From Novosphingobium hassiacum (GTDB taxonomy: Bacteria; Pseudomonadota; Alphaproteobacteria; Sphingomonadales; Sphingomonadaceae), in assembly GCF_014196055.1 (NCBI RefSeq), contig NZ_JACICY010000002.1, forward strand, positions 322,553 to 386,552: DNA of 64,000 nucleotides, in the 5' to 3' direction. Shown piece after piece: positions 25,298 to 35,006 of this stretch. Below the pieces are notes generated by a model. That model worked only from the letters and a program-made list of their open reading frames with translations. It searched no databases and was not told the DNA's origin. The translations under genes and the position numbers were made by a program. The first letter of the stretch is position 1. Every line of letters starts with the position of its first letter.

Positions 25298-27436
25298 GTG
25301 AAGAAGATCCTGATACTGCTCGCGCTGATCCTCGCGGTTGTCGCCTTCTTCTGGTTCGACGCAGGCCAGTATCTCACGCTCGACGCGCTAAAGGCGCGGC
25401 AGGGTGAGATCGACGCGCAGTATCGCGCTGCACCGCTGCTGGTCGCGGGCGTGTTCTTCCTCGCCTATGTCGCGCTGACGGCACTATCCATCCCGGGCGC
25501 GGCGATCCTGACGTTGGCGGCGGGCGCGATCTTCGGGCTCGTGGTGGGCACGGTGCTGGTGTCGTTCGCCTCGACCATCGGCGCGACACTGGCGTTCCTC
25601 GCCTCGCGTTTCGTGCTGGGCGAGACGGTGCAGAACCGCTTCGGTGCGCGCCTGAAGGCGATCAACGAAGGGATCGAACGCGACGGCGCGTTCTACCTGT
25701 TCTCGCTGCGGCTGGTGCCGATCTTCCCGTTCTTCATCGTCAACCTGCTGATGGGGCTGACGAAAATCCGCACCTTGACCTACTTCTGGGTGAGCCAGAT
25801 CGGCATGCTTCTGGGCACGGTCGTCTATGTCAACGCGGGCACGCAGCTGGCAGGGATCTCGAGCTTGCGCGATGTCGCCTCGCCGGGACTGCTGCTGTCG
25901 TTCGCCGGACTGGGGCTGCTGCCATGGGCGGGCAAGAGCGTTATGGCACTGATCAAGCGGCGGCGGGTTTACGCGCGGTGGACGAAGCCCAAGCGGTACG
26001 ACCGCAACCTGATCGTCATCGGCGCAGGCGCGGCGGGGCTGGTGTCCTCGCTGATCGCGGCGACTGTCAAGGCCAGCGTCACACTCGTCGAATCGGGCAA
26101 GATGGGCGGCGATTGCCTCAATTACGGCTGCGTGCCGAGCAAGGCGCTGATCAAGAGCGCCAAGATCGCGCAAGCGATGCGCCACGCCGACACTTACGGG
26201 CTGAACCCGGTCGAGCCGCAGTTCAGCTTCAAGGCGGTGATGGCGCGCATCCATGCGGTGATCGCGGCGATCGAACCCAACGACAGCGTCGAGCGCTACA
26301 CCGGCCTCGGCGTCGACGTGGTGCAGGGCCACGCGCGGATCGTCGATCCGTGGACGGTAGAAATTACGCGCAATGACGGCGGCACGCAGCGGCTGACGAC
26401 GCGGAGCATCGTGATCGCGGCGGGCGCATCTCCCGTGGTCCCGGATCTGCCGGGCCTGAACGAAAGCGGCTATCTGACCAGCGACACGCTGTGGGACGCT
26501 TTCGCCAAGCTCGACACGATTCCCGCCCGGATCGCCGTGCTCGGCGGCGGACCGATCGGGTGTGAGCTGGCGCAGGCGCTCGCCCGGCTGGGCGCACAGG
26601 TCTCGCAGATCGAAATGGGCGAACGGCTGCTCCCGCGTGAGGACGACGACGTCTCGGCATTGGCGCGGGCCTCACAGGAAGCCTCGGGCGTGCATGTGCT
26701 GACGGGCCATGCGGCGCAGCACGTCGAAGAAGGGCGGTTGATCCTCAAAGCGGGCGATGCTGAAACGCCGCTCGCCTTCGATGCGCTGATCGTCGCGGTC
26801 GGGCGCAAGGCGCGGCTGACCGGCTATGGCTTGGAAGAACTCGGCATCGACACCGCAAAGACCGTGGTCACCGACGGTTATCTGGCGACGGTCTACCCCA
26901 ACATCTTTGCGGCAGGCGACGTGGCGGGGCCTTACCAGTTCACCCACACCGCCTCGCATCAGGCCTGGTACGCCAGCGTCAACGCGCTGTTCGGCCAATT
27001 CCGCAAGTTCAAGGCCGACTACCGCGTGATCCCCGCTACGACCTTCCTCGACCCCGAAATAGCGCGCGTCGGGTTGAACGAGCGCGAGGCGACCGCGCAG
27101 GGCATCGCCCACGAAGTCACGCTATGGCCGATGCATGAACTCGACCGCGCGATTGCCGAGAGCGAGACCGGCGGCTTCGTCAAGGTACTGACCGTTCCGG
27201 GAAAGGACCGCATCCTCGGCGTCACCATCGTCGGCGCGCACGCGGGCGAACTGCTGGCGGAATACGTGCTGGCGATGAAGCATGGGTTGGGGCTCAACAA
27301 GATCCTCGGCACGATCCACACCTACCCGACCATGGCCGAAGCCAACAAGTTCGCGGCAGGTGCGTGGAAGCGCAAGCATGCGCCCGAGCGGCTGCTGGAG
27401 TGGGTAAAACGCTACCACGCGTGGCGTCGCGGCTGA
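25298..27436 (+). CDS. Fusion of a TVP38/TMEM64 membrane domain and a pyridine nucleotide-disulfide oxidoreductase
   Basis: This 712-residue protein has two parts. Residues 1 to about 220 are a TVP38/TMEM64 (DedA-like) membrane domain with RFGARLKAINEGIERDGAFY and SLRLVPIFPFFIVNLLMGLT. Residues of about 233-712 are a flavoprotein disulfide reductase with the FAD motif GAGAAG (242-247), the redox pair C273 and C278 in GGDCLNYGCVPSKALI, the NAD motif LGGGPIGCELAQAL and the C-terminal HTYPTMAE. It lacks the heavy-metal domain and the C-terminal Cys pair of mercuric reductase. The GTG start at 25298 has GGAG eight bases upstream; an in-frame ATG at 25235 is an alternative. The electron acceptor is unknown. 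Confidence 0.87.
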   Translation: MKKILILLALILAVVAFFWFDAGQYLTLDALKARQGEIDAQYRAAPLLVAGVFFLAYVALTALSIPGAAILTLAAGAIFGLVVGTVLVSFASTIGATLAFLASRFVLGETVQNRFGARLKAINEGIERDGAFYLFSLRLVPIFPFFIVNLLMGLTKIRTLTYFWVSQIGMLLGTVVYVNAGTQLAGISSLRDVASPGLLLSFAGLGLLPWAGKSVMALIKRRRVYARWTKPKRYDRNLIVIGAGAAGLVSSLIAATVKASVTLVESGKMGGDCLNYGCVPSKALIKSAKIAQAMRHADTYGLNPVEPQFSFKAVMARIHAVIAAIEPNDSVERYTGLGVDVVQGHARIVDPWTVEITRNDGGTQRLTTRSIVIAAGASPVVPDLPGLNESGYLTSDTLWDAFAKLDTIPARIAVLGGGPIGCELAQALARLGAQVSQIEMGERLLPREDDDVSALARASQEASGVHVLTGHAAQHVEEGRLILKAGDAETPLAFDALIVAVGRKARLTGYGLEELGIDTAKTVVTDGYLATVYPNIFAAGDVAGPYQFTHTASHQAWYASVNALFGQFRKFKADYRVIPATTFLDPEIARVGLNEREATAQGIAHEVTLWPMHELDRAIAESETGGFVKVLTVPGKDRILGVTIVGAHAGELLAEYVLAMKHGLGLNKILGTIHTYPTMAEANKFAAGAWKRKHAPERLLEWVKRYHAWRRG

Positions 27437-27480
27437 GCGATACAAGCATCTAAACAATCCCGAATGATGGAGCATACCAC

Positions 27481-30400
27481 TTGAGGCGTTCGCTGCTTTA
27501 CCCCGCTGCCGCGATGGCGGTCGTGCTGGCGACACCGGCCATGGCGCAGCAAGCGGGTCTGCAGGTTTCCGTGGTCGATGCCGCCAGTGGCGAGCCGGTT
27601 GCAGGCGCGCAAGTGGTGTTTGAAAACGCCGCCATCGCCGTCCGACGCACCGTGCGCAGCGACGCGCAGGGGCTGGCGCGGTTGCAGGCGCTCGGCACCG
27701 GTGGCGCATGGGTGGTTTCGACCGCCGCCAGCGACACTTACCAAGAGGCGCAGGCGCAACCGGTACAGTTGCGTGCCAACTTTGCCAGCAGCGTGACCTT
27801 GCGCGTGAAGCCCGTCGGCGCGTCCGAAATCACGGTCACCGCCGCGCGCGCGGTAACCGGGATCAACACCGTCAACGCCGAAATCTCGGCCTCGCTGAGC
27901 CAGGTCGAACTGGCCGCGCTGCCGATCGAGGGGCGCGACGTGATCGGATCGCTGGTGCGCCTGCCCAATGTCGTCGCATCGACCGGGTTCTTTCCCGAAG
28001 CGCCGGTGATCTCGATCAATGGCTCGAACGGCCTCGACACCAACTACCTGATCGACGGGCTGGACAATAACGAGAATTTCCTTGGCGGGCCGAAGTTTCC
28101 GGTGCCGCTGGGCTTCGTCCGCGCGGTCACCGTACTGGCGAACAGCTATTCGGTGGCTTACGGGCGCACCCCCAACGGCGTCGTCAACTTCACCTCGCCA
28201 TCGGGCACCAACGATCTGCACGGCGAGGTCTACGCACTGGTCCGCCCCGGTCGCCCGCTCGATGCCGCATCGGCTTTCCCGCGCCGCGATCTCAGCGGCA
28301 ACCCGGTCGGCGAAAGCTTCGAACGCTATCAGGCAGGCGCCAGCATCGGCGGTCCGATCGTGCGCGACACCACGTTCTTCTACGCCAACCTCGAATATAC
28401 CCGCGACCGCAACGTGCAGATCGTCGATGCGCCCGCGCTGGGCACGGTCGCCAACGTCACCGGGCACAACCAGTCGCTGCTCGGCTCGCTGCGGCTCGAC
28501 CATCGCCTGTCGGATGACTGGAGCGCGAGCCTGCGCGCCAATGTGGGCCGCGTCAGCATCGATCGACCCGGCGGCGGGCTTGGCGGCGGCAACGCGACTT
28601 TCCCCAGCGCCGGGTCCGATCAGGACCGCTTCTCGACGCTGGTTGCCGCAAGCCTGCGCTATTCGGGCGACGACTGGAGCTACGACGGCGCGCTGCAGTT
28701 CAGCCGCTTCCGCTGGAACTATGCCCAGCCCAAGGGGCTAGCGGGGCCGCAAGTGGCGATCGTCGGCCCCAGCGGGTTGACCATCGGTGTGGTCGGACAT
28801 CCGGGATACGTGTTCGATGATCTGGAGAAGACCTGGGCCACCACGCACCGCCTCGAACGGCGCGCTGGCAATCACCGGGTCAGCCTCGGCGTTGATCTGC
28901 TGCACTCGAACTTCGCACTGCTCGGCGGCGGCAATCCCGATGGCAACTTCACCGTGCAACTGACCCCCGCGCAACTCTCCACGCTGGCTGCATCGGGCCA
29001 GGGCGTGAACCTTGGTGCGCAGGATGTGCTGGCGTTGAATCCGACGGTACTGAACTACGCGGTCGAACTACGCCCGCAAAGTTTCGGCACAGACCAGACG
29101 CAGCTCGCGCTCTATGTAGAGGACGAATGGAACCTGACCCCCCGCCTGACCGCCACGCTCGGCCTGCGTTGGGACTATGATTCGCTGACCGCAAAGGGTG
29201 GCAGGGGCGGCGACACGAACAACTTCGCCCCGCGTCTGGCGCTCAACTATCGCCCCGATGCGCGCTCGTCGTTCCGGTTCGGGGCAGGGCTGTTCTACGG
29301 CAAGCTGGGCTACACGGTGATTTCGGACGCGCTTCAGCGCAACACGACCTCTGCCGGGTTCCTCAGCCAGTTGCGCGCATTGCAGGGCAGGGGGATCATC
29401 CCGGCAGGCGTCGACCTTGCGGACGTGACGTTCGACGGCAACCTCACGGTAGCGCCGCCCTGCGCCACCGTGGCGACCTGCCCGACGCCTGCCCAAGTCC
29501 AGGCCCAACGCGCCACCGCCACGCTGGGTGAAGGGCGCATCCTCAATCCATTCGGCTACAAAAGTCCCCACAGCCTGCAACTCAGCGGTGGCTACCAGTT
29601 CCAGGCGAGTGACACGATCACGCTGGGCGCGGACGTGATCTACAGCCGCTCGCACAATCTGGTGCGGCTGCGTGATTTCAACGCCCCCGCGCCGTTCAGG
29701 CCGAACGTCGCCAATCTGACTGCCGCCAACATCGCGCTGCTGCGCGCCCAGCCCGATAACGCAAGCAGGCTGGCGCTGGCGCAAAGCCTTGGGCTCGTGC
29801 GCAGTCAGGCGGCTGCCGATGCGACCCGCCCGGTGGCGCTGGTGGCAGGAGGCGCGCGGCAGATCACCGTGTCCGAAACCGCCGGCAACGCGACCTACCG
29901 CGCGCTGGTGCTGCAATTGGCGAAGTCACGGGGCGAGGGCTGGTACGCCCTGCGCCTGTCCTACACCCTGTCAAAACTCACCAACGACACCGACGACGTC
30001 AACTTCCGCGCGTCCGATGCCAACACGTTCGGCGCTGATTATGGGCCATCGGCGAACGACCGGCGGCACGTCATCTCGGCGGTCGGCACGGTCTATCCCT
30101 TGGACGGCCTGACCCTGACCGTGGCAGGGCTGTTCCAGTCGGGACAGCCGGTCAACTTCGTGCCCGATGCCGCCATCTTCGGCACGCAGGACCTCAACGG
30201 CGATGGCCAGTCCTTCGGCGAAAACTACGTCGGCAATTCCGACCGCTACCCCGGCGAGGCCCGCAATTCCGGGCGCCTGCCATGGTCGGCAACGGTCGAC
30301 CTTGGCCTGCGTTATGCCATTCCCGCATTCGCCGGACGGCTGGAGCTGAGCGCCGACGTATTCAACCTGCTCAACGCCAACAACCAGTCGGGCTTTGCCA

Positions 30401-30510
30401 ACGCGGCGACGACATCGAACCAGATCCAGTTCGGCGAATGCGCGCCCTTCGTCCAGCGCAATGCCGCCCCGCCGCGCCAGTTCCAGTTCGGCGCGGCGTG
30501 GAAGTTCTAA
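27481..30510 (+). CDS. TonB-dependent outer-membrane receptor with N-terminal carboxypeptidase-regulatory domain
   Basis: This 1009-residue protein starts with a signal peptide (cleavage after ATPAMAQ). A carboxypeptidase-regulatory-like beta domain follows (LQVSVVDAASGEPVAGAQVV), then a plug domain with ISINGSNGLDTNYLIDGLDN and a long beta-barrel ending in the typical C-terminal Phe (FGAAWKF). This Oar-like architecture is common in sphingomonads for uptake of large or poorly soluble substrates. The start codon is TTG at 27481 with GGAG ten bases before it. It begins 44 bases after the TVP38 fusion gene and could be in the same unit. The ligand is unknown; no catabolic gene cluster on this strand points to one. 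Confidence 0.9.
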   Translation: MRRSLLYPAAAMAVVLATPAMAQQAGLQVSVVDAASGEPVAGAQVVFENAAIAVRRTVRSDAQGLARLQALGTGGAWVVSTAASDTYQEAQAQPVQLRANFASSVTLRVKPVGASEITVTAARAVTGINTVNAEISASLSQVELAALPIEGRDVIGSLVRLPNVVASTGFFPEAPVISINGSNGLDTNYLIDGLDNNENFLGGPKFPVPLGFVRAVTVLANSYSVAYGRTPNGVVNFTSPSGTNDLHGEVYALVRPGRPLDAASAFPRRDLSGNPVGESFERYQAGASIGGPIVRDTTFFYANLEYTRDRNVQIVDAPALGTVANVTGHNQSLLGSLRLDHRLSDDWSASLRANVGRVSIDRPGGGLGGGNATFPSAGSDQDRFSTLVAASLRYSGDDWSYDGALQFSRFRWNYAQPKGLAGPQVAIVGPSGLTIGVVGHPGYVFDDLEKTWATTHRLERRAGNHRVSLGVDLLHSNFALLGGGNPDGNFTVQLTPAQLSTLAASGQGVNLGAQDVLALNPTVLNYAVELRPQSFGTDQTQLALYVEDEWNLTPRLTATLGLRWDYDSLTAKGGRGGDTNNFAPRLALNYRPDARSSFRFGAGLFYGKLGYTVISDALQRNTTSAGFLSQLRALQGRGIIPAGVDLADVTFDGNLTVAPPCATVATCPTPAQVQAQRATATLGEGRILNPFGYKSPHSLQLSGGYQFQASDTITLGADVIYSRSHNLVRLRDFNAPAPFRPNVANLTAANIALLRAQPDNASRLALAQSLGLVRSQAAADATRPVALVAGGARQITVSETAGNATYRALVLQLAKSRGEGWYALRLSYTLSKLTNDTDDVNFRASDANTFGADYGPSANDRRHVISAVGTVYPLDGLTLTVAGLFQSGQPVNFVPDAAIFGTQDLNGDGQSFGENYVGNSDRYPGEARNSGRLPWSATVDLGLRYAIPAFAGRLELSADVFNLLNANNQSGFANAATTSNQIQFGECAPFVQRNAAPPRQFQFGAAWKF

Positions 30511-30525
30511 CCTGAGCGAGCGCGG

Positions 30526-31557
30526 TCAGGCGCTCTCGCGCTTGGCCATGTCGAGCGCGATGTCGACGATCATGTCCTCCTGCCCGCGCACCATCTTGCG
30601 ACGCCCCACTTCGGCCAGGATCGCGCGCGTATCGACACCATAGTCGGCGGCGGCCTTTTCGGCATGGCGCAGAAAGCTTGAATAGACCCCGGCATAGCCC
30701 AGCGTCAGCGTCTCGCGATCGACGCGCACCGGGCGGTCCTGCAGCGGCCGTACCAGTTCTTCGGCGGCGTCCATTAGCGCGTAAAGATCGCAGCCGTGGT
30801 TCCAGCCCATGCGGTCAGCTGCTGCGATGAACACTTCGAGCGGGGCATTGCCTGCACCAGCGCCCATGCCGGCAAGGCTGGCATCGACGCGGACCACCCC
30901 GTTCTGCACCGCGACGATCGAGTTGGCGACGCCGAGCGACAGGTTGTGGTGGGCATGAACCCCGCGCTGCGTTTCGGGCTTGAGCACGCGATCGTAAGCC
31001 TGACAGCGCGCGGCATATTCATCCATGTTCATCGCGCCGCCGCTGTCGGTCACATAGACGCAGTGCGCGCCATAGCTTTCCATCAGCAGCGCTTGCTGCG
31101 CCAGCGCCTCGGGCGGGGACATGTGGCTCATCATCAGGAAGCCCGACACGTCCATGCCGAGATTGCGCGCCGCCTCGATGTGCTGGCGGCTGACATCGGC
31201 CTCGGTGCAATGCGTGGCGATGCGCACCGACTTCACGCCCATGTCACTCGCCCGTTTGAGGTTGTGCACAGTGCCGATGCCGGGCAGCAGCAACGTGGTC
31301 AGGATACTGTGTTCGAGCACTTCGGCGACCGCGCCGATCCAGTCCCAGTCGGTATGCGCACCGAAACCGTAGTTGAAGCTGGACCCTTGCAAGCCGTCGC
31401 CATGTGCCACCTCGATCGCATCGACCTTGGCCGCATCGAGCGCCTTGGCGATCTTGACGACATGGTCGAGACCATACTGGTGGCGGATGGCGTGCATGCC
31501 ATCGCGCAGGGTCACGTCCTGGATGTAGAGCTTGTCTGTGGTCGGATCGAAACTCAT
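30526..31557 (-). CDS. bphI: 4-hydroxy-2-oxovalerate aldolase
   Basis: This 343-residue DmpG/BphI/MhpE-type aldolase cleaves 4-hydroxy-2-oxovalerate to pyruvate and acetaldehyde. It shows the N-terminal metal-site motif [41 protein letters not shown] with the metal-binding His pair, and [18 protein letters not shown]. The enzyme normally forms a complex with acetaldehyde dehydrogenase, to which it channels acetaldehyde. Here that partner, encoded immediately upstream with an ATGA overlap, is frameshifted. It is the last gene of the hydratase-dehydrogenase-aldolase operon. Confidence 0.95.
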   Translation of the reverse strand: MSFDPTTDKLYIQDVTLRDGMHAIRHQYGLDHVVKIAKALDAAKVDAIEVAHGDGLQGSSFNYGFGAHTDWDWIGAVAEVLEHSILTTLLLPGIGTVHNLKRASDMGVKSVRIATHCTEADVSRQHIEAARNLGMDVSGFLMMSHMSPPEALAQQALLMESYGAHCVYVTDSGGAMNMDEYAARCQAYDRVLKPETQRGVHAHHNLSLGVANSIVAVQNGVVRVDASLAGMGAGAGNAPLEVFIAAADRMGWNHGCDLYALMDAAEELVRPLQDRPVRVDRETLTLGYAGVYSSFLRHAEKAAADYGVDTRAILAEVGRRKMVRGQEDMIVDIALDMAKRESA

Positions 31558-32496
31558 GCCGCCATCCTTTCCGCGATCTTTTCGGCGGTCTTCAGCGCAG
31601 CCGAGGTCATGATGTCGAGATTGCCCGCGTAGGCCGGCAGATAATGCGCCGCGCCCTCCACTTCGAGGAACACGCTGACCTTCAGCCCGGTGAAGCTGGT
31701 CCGTCCGGTACTGGCCATTTCGGAAATATGCAGCGGCTGGTTGTCGCCGATGCTTTCGAACTGCGCCGCCTGCTTCAAGCGGTAGCCGGGCACGTAAGCC
31801 TGCACATCGGCCACCATGTCATGGACCGACTGGCGGATCGCCTCGCGATCACCGTCCTCGCACAGGCAGTAGACCGTATCGCGCATGATCAGCGGCGGCT
31901 CTGCGGGGTTGAGGATGATGATCGCCTTGCCGCGCGTCGCGCCGCCGACATCGACGATCGCCTGGCTGGTGGTCTCGGTGAACTCGTCGATGTTGGCGCG
32001 CGTGCCGGGGCCTGCGCTCTTCGAACTGATCGAAGCAACGATCTCGCCATAGTGGACCTTGGCCACGCGATTGACTGCCGCCACGATCGGGATCGTGGCT
32101 TGACCACCGCAAGTGACCATGTTGACGTTGGGCCGCGTCGAGGTGGGCATCGCCGTTGACCGGGGGAATGGTGAAGGGGCCGATCGCGGCCGGCGTCAGG
32201 TCGATCACGCGCTTGCCATGCGCCTGGAGCAGTTCGTTGTTGCGCACGTGCGCGCCTGCGCTGGTCGCGTCGAACACGATGGCGATATCGGCGAACTCAG
32301 GCATCGCGATCAACCCCTCGATTCCAGCGGAGGTGATCGCCACGCCCAGTCGCTCTGCGCGCTTGAGCCCGTCGCTCTCAGGATCGATGCCGACGAACGC
32401 ACCCATCTCGAGCACGTTGGACAGGCGCATGATCTTGATCATCAAATCGGTGCCGATATTGCCCGATCCAATGATCGCGACTTTCGTCTTGCTCAT
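31554..32496 (-). pseudogene. bphJ: Acetaldehyde dehydrogenase (acylating), interrupted by a one-base frameshift
   Basis: The gene is recognisable over its full length but lies in two frames. The 5' part reads from ATG 32494-32496, with [26 protein letters not shown] and ends correctly at [12 protein letters not shown]. The 3' part continues with [19 protein letters not shown] (catalytic Cys), [18 protein letters not shown] and [15 protein letters not shown]. The span of 943 bases equals 314 codons plus one base. Removing one C from the CC at about 32133-32134 restores the frame and the normal family length of about 313 residues. No slippery sequence for programmed frameshifting is present. 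It is either a recent inactivating mutation or an assembly error. The neighbours are intact. Confidence 0.9.
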
Positions 32497-32500
32497 GATT

Positions 32501-33286
32501 TCAACCCTTTGAATATGTGAACGAGCATGAGCCTAAGCCGCCGACGAAGGCTTCGACCTTTTCGCCGGGACTCATCGGGACCATCGGGCCGAGCGCGCCT
32601 GCCAGCAGCACATCGCCTGCCTTCAATGGCTCTCCGCGCGCTGCCAGCGTTCGCGCGAGCCATGCAGCAGCGTTGAGCGGATGGCCGAGCGCGGCCGCAC
32701 CGACGCCCAGCGAAACCGTCTCGCCGTTGATCTGCATGACCATCCCGGCCGTCCAGATATCGAGTCCCGCCAGAGGCTTGCCGTCTTCGGCGAGCACGAA
32801 AAATGCGGACGATCCGTTGTCGGCCACGGTATCGGCAAAGGTGATCTTCCAGTCGGCAATGCGGCTGTCGACGATCTCGATCGCGGCGTGGACGGTGGCG
32901 ACGGCGGCGGCCACTTCCTCGACAGTCGTTTCTGAAGAGGGCAGGTCGGCGCCCAGCACGAACGCGATTTCGGCCTCGGCCTTGGGCTGCAGGCAGCGCG
33001 CCGGGTCCAGCATGCCGCCATCGGCAACGCGCATGTCGTCGAACAGCACACCGAAGTCCGGTTGATCGACCCCGAGTTGTGTCTGAACCGCCTTGGCGGT
33101 CAGCCCGGCCTTGCGCCCGACGATGCGGCGACCCTGCGCTTCCCAGAACCGCGTATTGATCGTCTGCACGGCATAAGCACCGGCGACGTCGGTCGGCTCC
33201 AGGCCGTCGCGCATCGGCGCGATGGGCTGCGCCGCATAGGCCTCACGCAGGCGCAGGGCGAGCGTTTCGTAACTGGGTTTGCTCAT
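32501..33286 (-). CDS. mhpD: 2-keto-4-pentenoate hydratase
   Basis: This 261-residue hydratase of the MhpD/BphH/DmpE family converts 2-hydroxypenta-2,4-dienoate to 4-hydroxy-2-oxovalerate in the lower meta-cleavage pathway. Family features include [47 protein letters not shown] with its metal-binding Glu residues, [13 protein letters not shown] and [24 protein letters not shown] 33284-33286 follows a GAGAGGA region. It is the first gene of the operon with the acetaldehyde dehydrogenase and aldolase genes, and diverges from an IclR-type regulator. Decarboxylases of the same family are an alternative, but the neighbours favour the hydratase. Confidence 0.92.
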   Translation of the reverse strand: MSKPSYETLALRLREAYAAQPIAPMRDGLEPTDVAGAYAVQTINTRFWEAQGRRIVGRKAGLTAKAVQTQLGVDQPDFGVLFDDMRVADGGMLDPARCLQPKAEAEIAFVLGADLPSSETTVEEVAAAVATVHAAIEIVDSRIADWKITFADTVADNGSSAFFVLAEDGKPLAGLDIWTAGMVMQINGETVSLGVGAAALGHPLNAAAWLARTLAARGEPLKAGDVLLAGALGPMVPMSPGEKVEAFVGGLGSCSFTYSKG

Positions 33287-33367
33287 CGATCCACATCCTC
33301 TCTTGTCCCGATACCTATCGAAGCACCCCCTTGGCACCAGAGCGGCAGCGCACTATCGTCTCGCTAG

Positions 33368-34144
33368 ATGAGACAGAGCGCTGACAGCAAGGGAACCCCC
33401 ACCGTCGCTGCCTTGAGCCGGAGCCTGGCGCTGCTCGAGGCCGTTCTGGCCGATCGCGATGGGAGCAGCATGGCCACCATCGCCGCCCGGGTGGGCCTGC
33501 CGAAGGCGACCGCGCACCGGCAAGCGACGACCCTGCTGCAGGATGGCTTTCTCAGGCGGTTAGCGACCGGCCAGTTGATAGCGGGTCCACGCCTTGTCGC
33601 ATTGGCGCAGATGCTAGATCACCGGCAGGTCGTCGTGGCCGCAGCCGCGCCCGTGCTCCATCGCCTGGCGCTCAAGCTGGGCTGCGTCGCGCAGTCGGGA
33701 ACGCTCGAAAACGACATGGTCACTTACCGGATCAAGACTGGTCAGGGCGCCGAAGGGCTGTTCACCCGCGTCGGCCTTCAGCTCGAAGCGTACTGCACCG
33801 GCATCGGCAAGGTCCTGCTCGCCCATCTGAGCGAGCGCGAGCGCGAAGCCTATCTCGCGACCGGCCCGTTTCCCGCGCTTACCACGCACACGATCACCGA
33901 ACCTGCCGCCCTGCGCGTGGAACTGCAGCGTATCCGCGCCCAAGGCTATGCGCGCGACAACGAGGAGATCACCGAAGGCCTCGTCTGCTTTGCCGCACCG
34001 CTCAGGATCGGAGAGGGTGAGGTGGTCGCAGCCATTTCCGTATCCAGACTGACTGAGGATCTGCGTCCCGGATTGCAAGCCGCCACGATCAATGCCCTGC
34101 TGAGCGCTGCTTGTGAAATCGAAGCCGCGATCCGAACAGGCTGA
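33368..34144 (+). CDS. IclR-family transcriptional regulator
   Basis: This 258-residue protein has an N-terminal winged helix-turn-helix (ALSRSLALLEAVLA, MATIAARVGLPKATAHRQATTL) and a C-terminal effector-binding domain with GCVAQSGTLENDMVTY, AYCTGIGKVLLAHL and YARDNEEITEGLVCFAAPL, the usual IclR signatures. It is divergent from the hydratase-dehydrogenase-aldolase operon across 81 bases and is probably its regulator, responding to an aromatic-catabolic intermediate. The ATG at 33368 is the natural family start. Confidence 0.92.
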   Translation: MRQSADSKGTPTVAALSRSLALLEAVLADRDGSSMATIAARVGLPKATAHRQATTLLQDGFLRRLATGQLIAGPRLVALAQMLDHRQVVVAAAAPVLHRLALKLGCVAQSGTLENDMVTYRIKTGQGAEGLFTRVGLQLEAYCTGIGKVLLAHLSEREREAYLATGPFPALTTHTITEPAALRVELQRIRAQGYARDNEEITEGLVCFAAPLRIGEGEVVAAISVSRLTEDLRPGLQAATINALLSAACEIEAAIRTG

Positions 34145-34198
34145 GCAGGCACAAACCCTGCAATCACGCTGCCAAATCAGCCTGATCAGGCGATCGGC

Positions 34199-34894
34199 TC
34201 ATCTGTGATCATCTTCCCAGCGGCGCAACACGCGGCGTTCGACCGCGCGGAACAAGGCGTCGAGGTCCTGTACATTGACGTCGAGCACTTCGTCCCACTC
34301 CTCGATCACGGCGTCGAGGTCGGCCTTTTCATACGTTCCCGCCCATGTGCCTTGCGGCATCGGTGGGGCCTGGACCGGCACGTGCGGCCACGCGTGGCCG
34401 GTGAGGTTGTTGTAGAGCCACCCTGTGCCGATCAAGGCGAGGACATTGAGCAGGAGTGGGAGCAGTACGCTCGACCAGCCGCCATCGACTGCACTGGCTG
34501 CCAGCACACCGACGATCGCGCAGGCGCCGCCCGGCGGGTGCAGGCAGCGCGCATAGGTCATGACCGCGATGGCGAGCGCGACGGCGAGCCCTGCGGCCAG
34601 CATCGGGATGCCGATTGCATGACCGACCAGCAGCCCGACCAGCGCAGACAGCATGTTGCCGCCGAGCACGGACCACGGTTGCGCCAGCGGGCTAGCCGGT
34701 ACCGCGAATACCAGTACCGCCGATGCACCGATCGGCGCGACGATCCATGGCCAGTGATAGGCGTCGGGCACCGACAGACCGAATGCCGCCGCCAGCACAA
34801 CCCCGATCAGCGCACCGGCGGCTCCGCGCGCCCAGCCCAGCCGTCCGCCGAAGCGCAGTTGTCCCAAAGCGGCGGGGCGGGGAAGCGGCATCAT
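34199..34894 (-). CDS. HPP-family membrane protein
   Basis: This protein of about 231 residues has four or five transmembrane helices and the family's HPP motif within YARCLHPPGGACAIVGVLAA, preceded by WPWIVAPIGASAVLVFAVPASPLAQPW. A cytoplasmic C-terminal tail of about 60 residues is rich in Asp and Glu (DLDAVIEEWDEVLDVNVQDL). Some HPP proteins have been linked to nitrite transport, but that cannot be asserted here. The start is ATG 34894 or the adjacent ATG at 34891; an in-frame TTG at 34948 runs into the rpsI terminator and is less likely. It may be a separate unit downstream of rpsI. Confidence 0.83.
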   Translation of the reverse strand: MMPLPRPAALGQLRFGGRLGWARGAAGALIGVVLAAAFGLSVPDAYHWPWIVAPIGASAVLVFAVPASPLAQPWSVLGGNMLSALVGLLVGHAIGIPMLAAGLAVALAIAVMTYARCLHPPGGACAIVGVLAASAVDGGWSSVLLPLLLNVLALIGTGWLYNNLTGHAWPHVPVQAPPMPQGTWAGTYEKADLDAVIEEWDEVLDVNVQDLDALFRAVERRVLRRWEDDHR

Positions 34895-34947
34895 CGGCAG
34901 GCACCTTTTCGACTGGCGCTCTTTCAGATGGTCACGCAGCGCAGGCA

Positions 34948-34981
34948 AGAAAAAAGGGGCCGACCCGAAGGCCAGCCCCTT
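34948..34981 (-). terminator. Rho-independent terminator of rplM-rpsI
   Basis: Read on the minus strand, AAGGGGCTGGC pairs with GTCGGCCCCTT around a CTTCGG loop and is followed by a T run. It lies about 25 bases beyond the rpsI stop codon. Confidence 0.85.
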
Positions 34982-35006
34982 GATTTTCGGCGGTTGCCGA
35001 AGCGGC

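Noticed and set aside
25298..27436. True mercuric reductase (merA) forming a mercury operon with the MerC-like gene
   Set aside because: The C-terminal Cys pair and heavy-metal domain are absent, the MerC-like gene is 10 kb away and no merR, merT or merP is present.
32120..32150. Programmed ribosomal frameshifting in the acetaldehyde dehydrogenase gene
   Set aside because: There is no slippery heptamer, no downstream hairpin and no precedent in the family; mutation or sequencing error is simpler.
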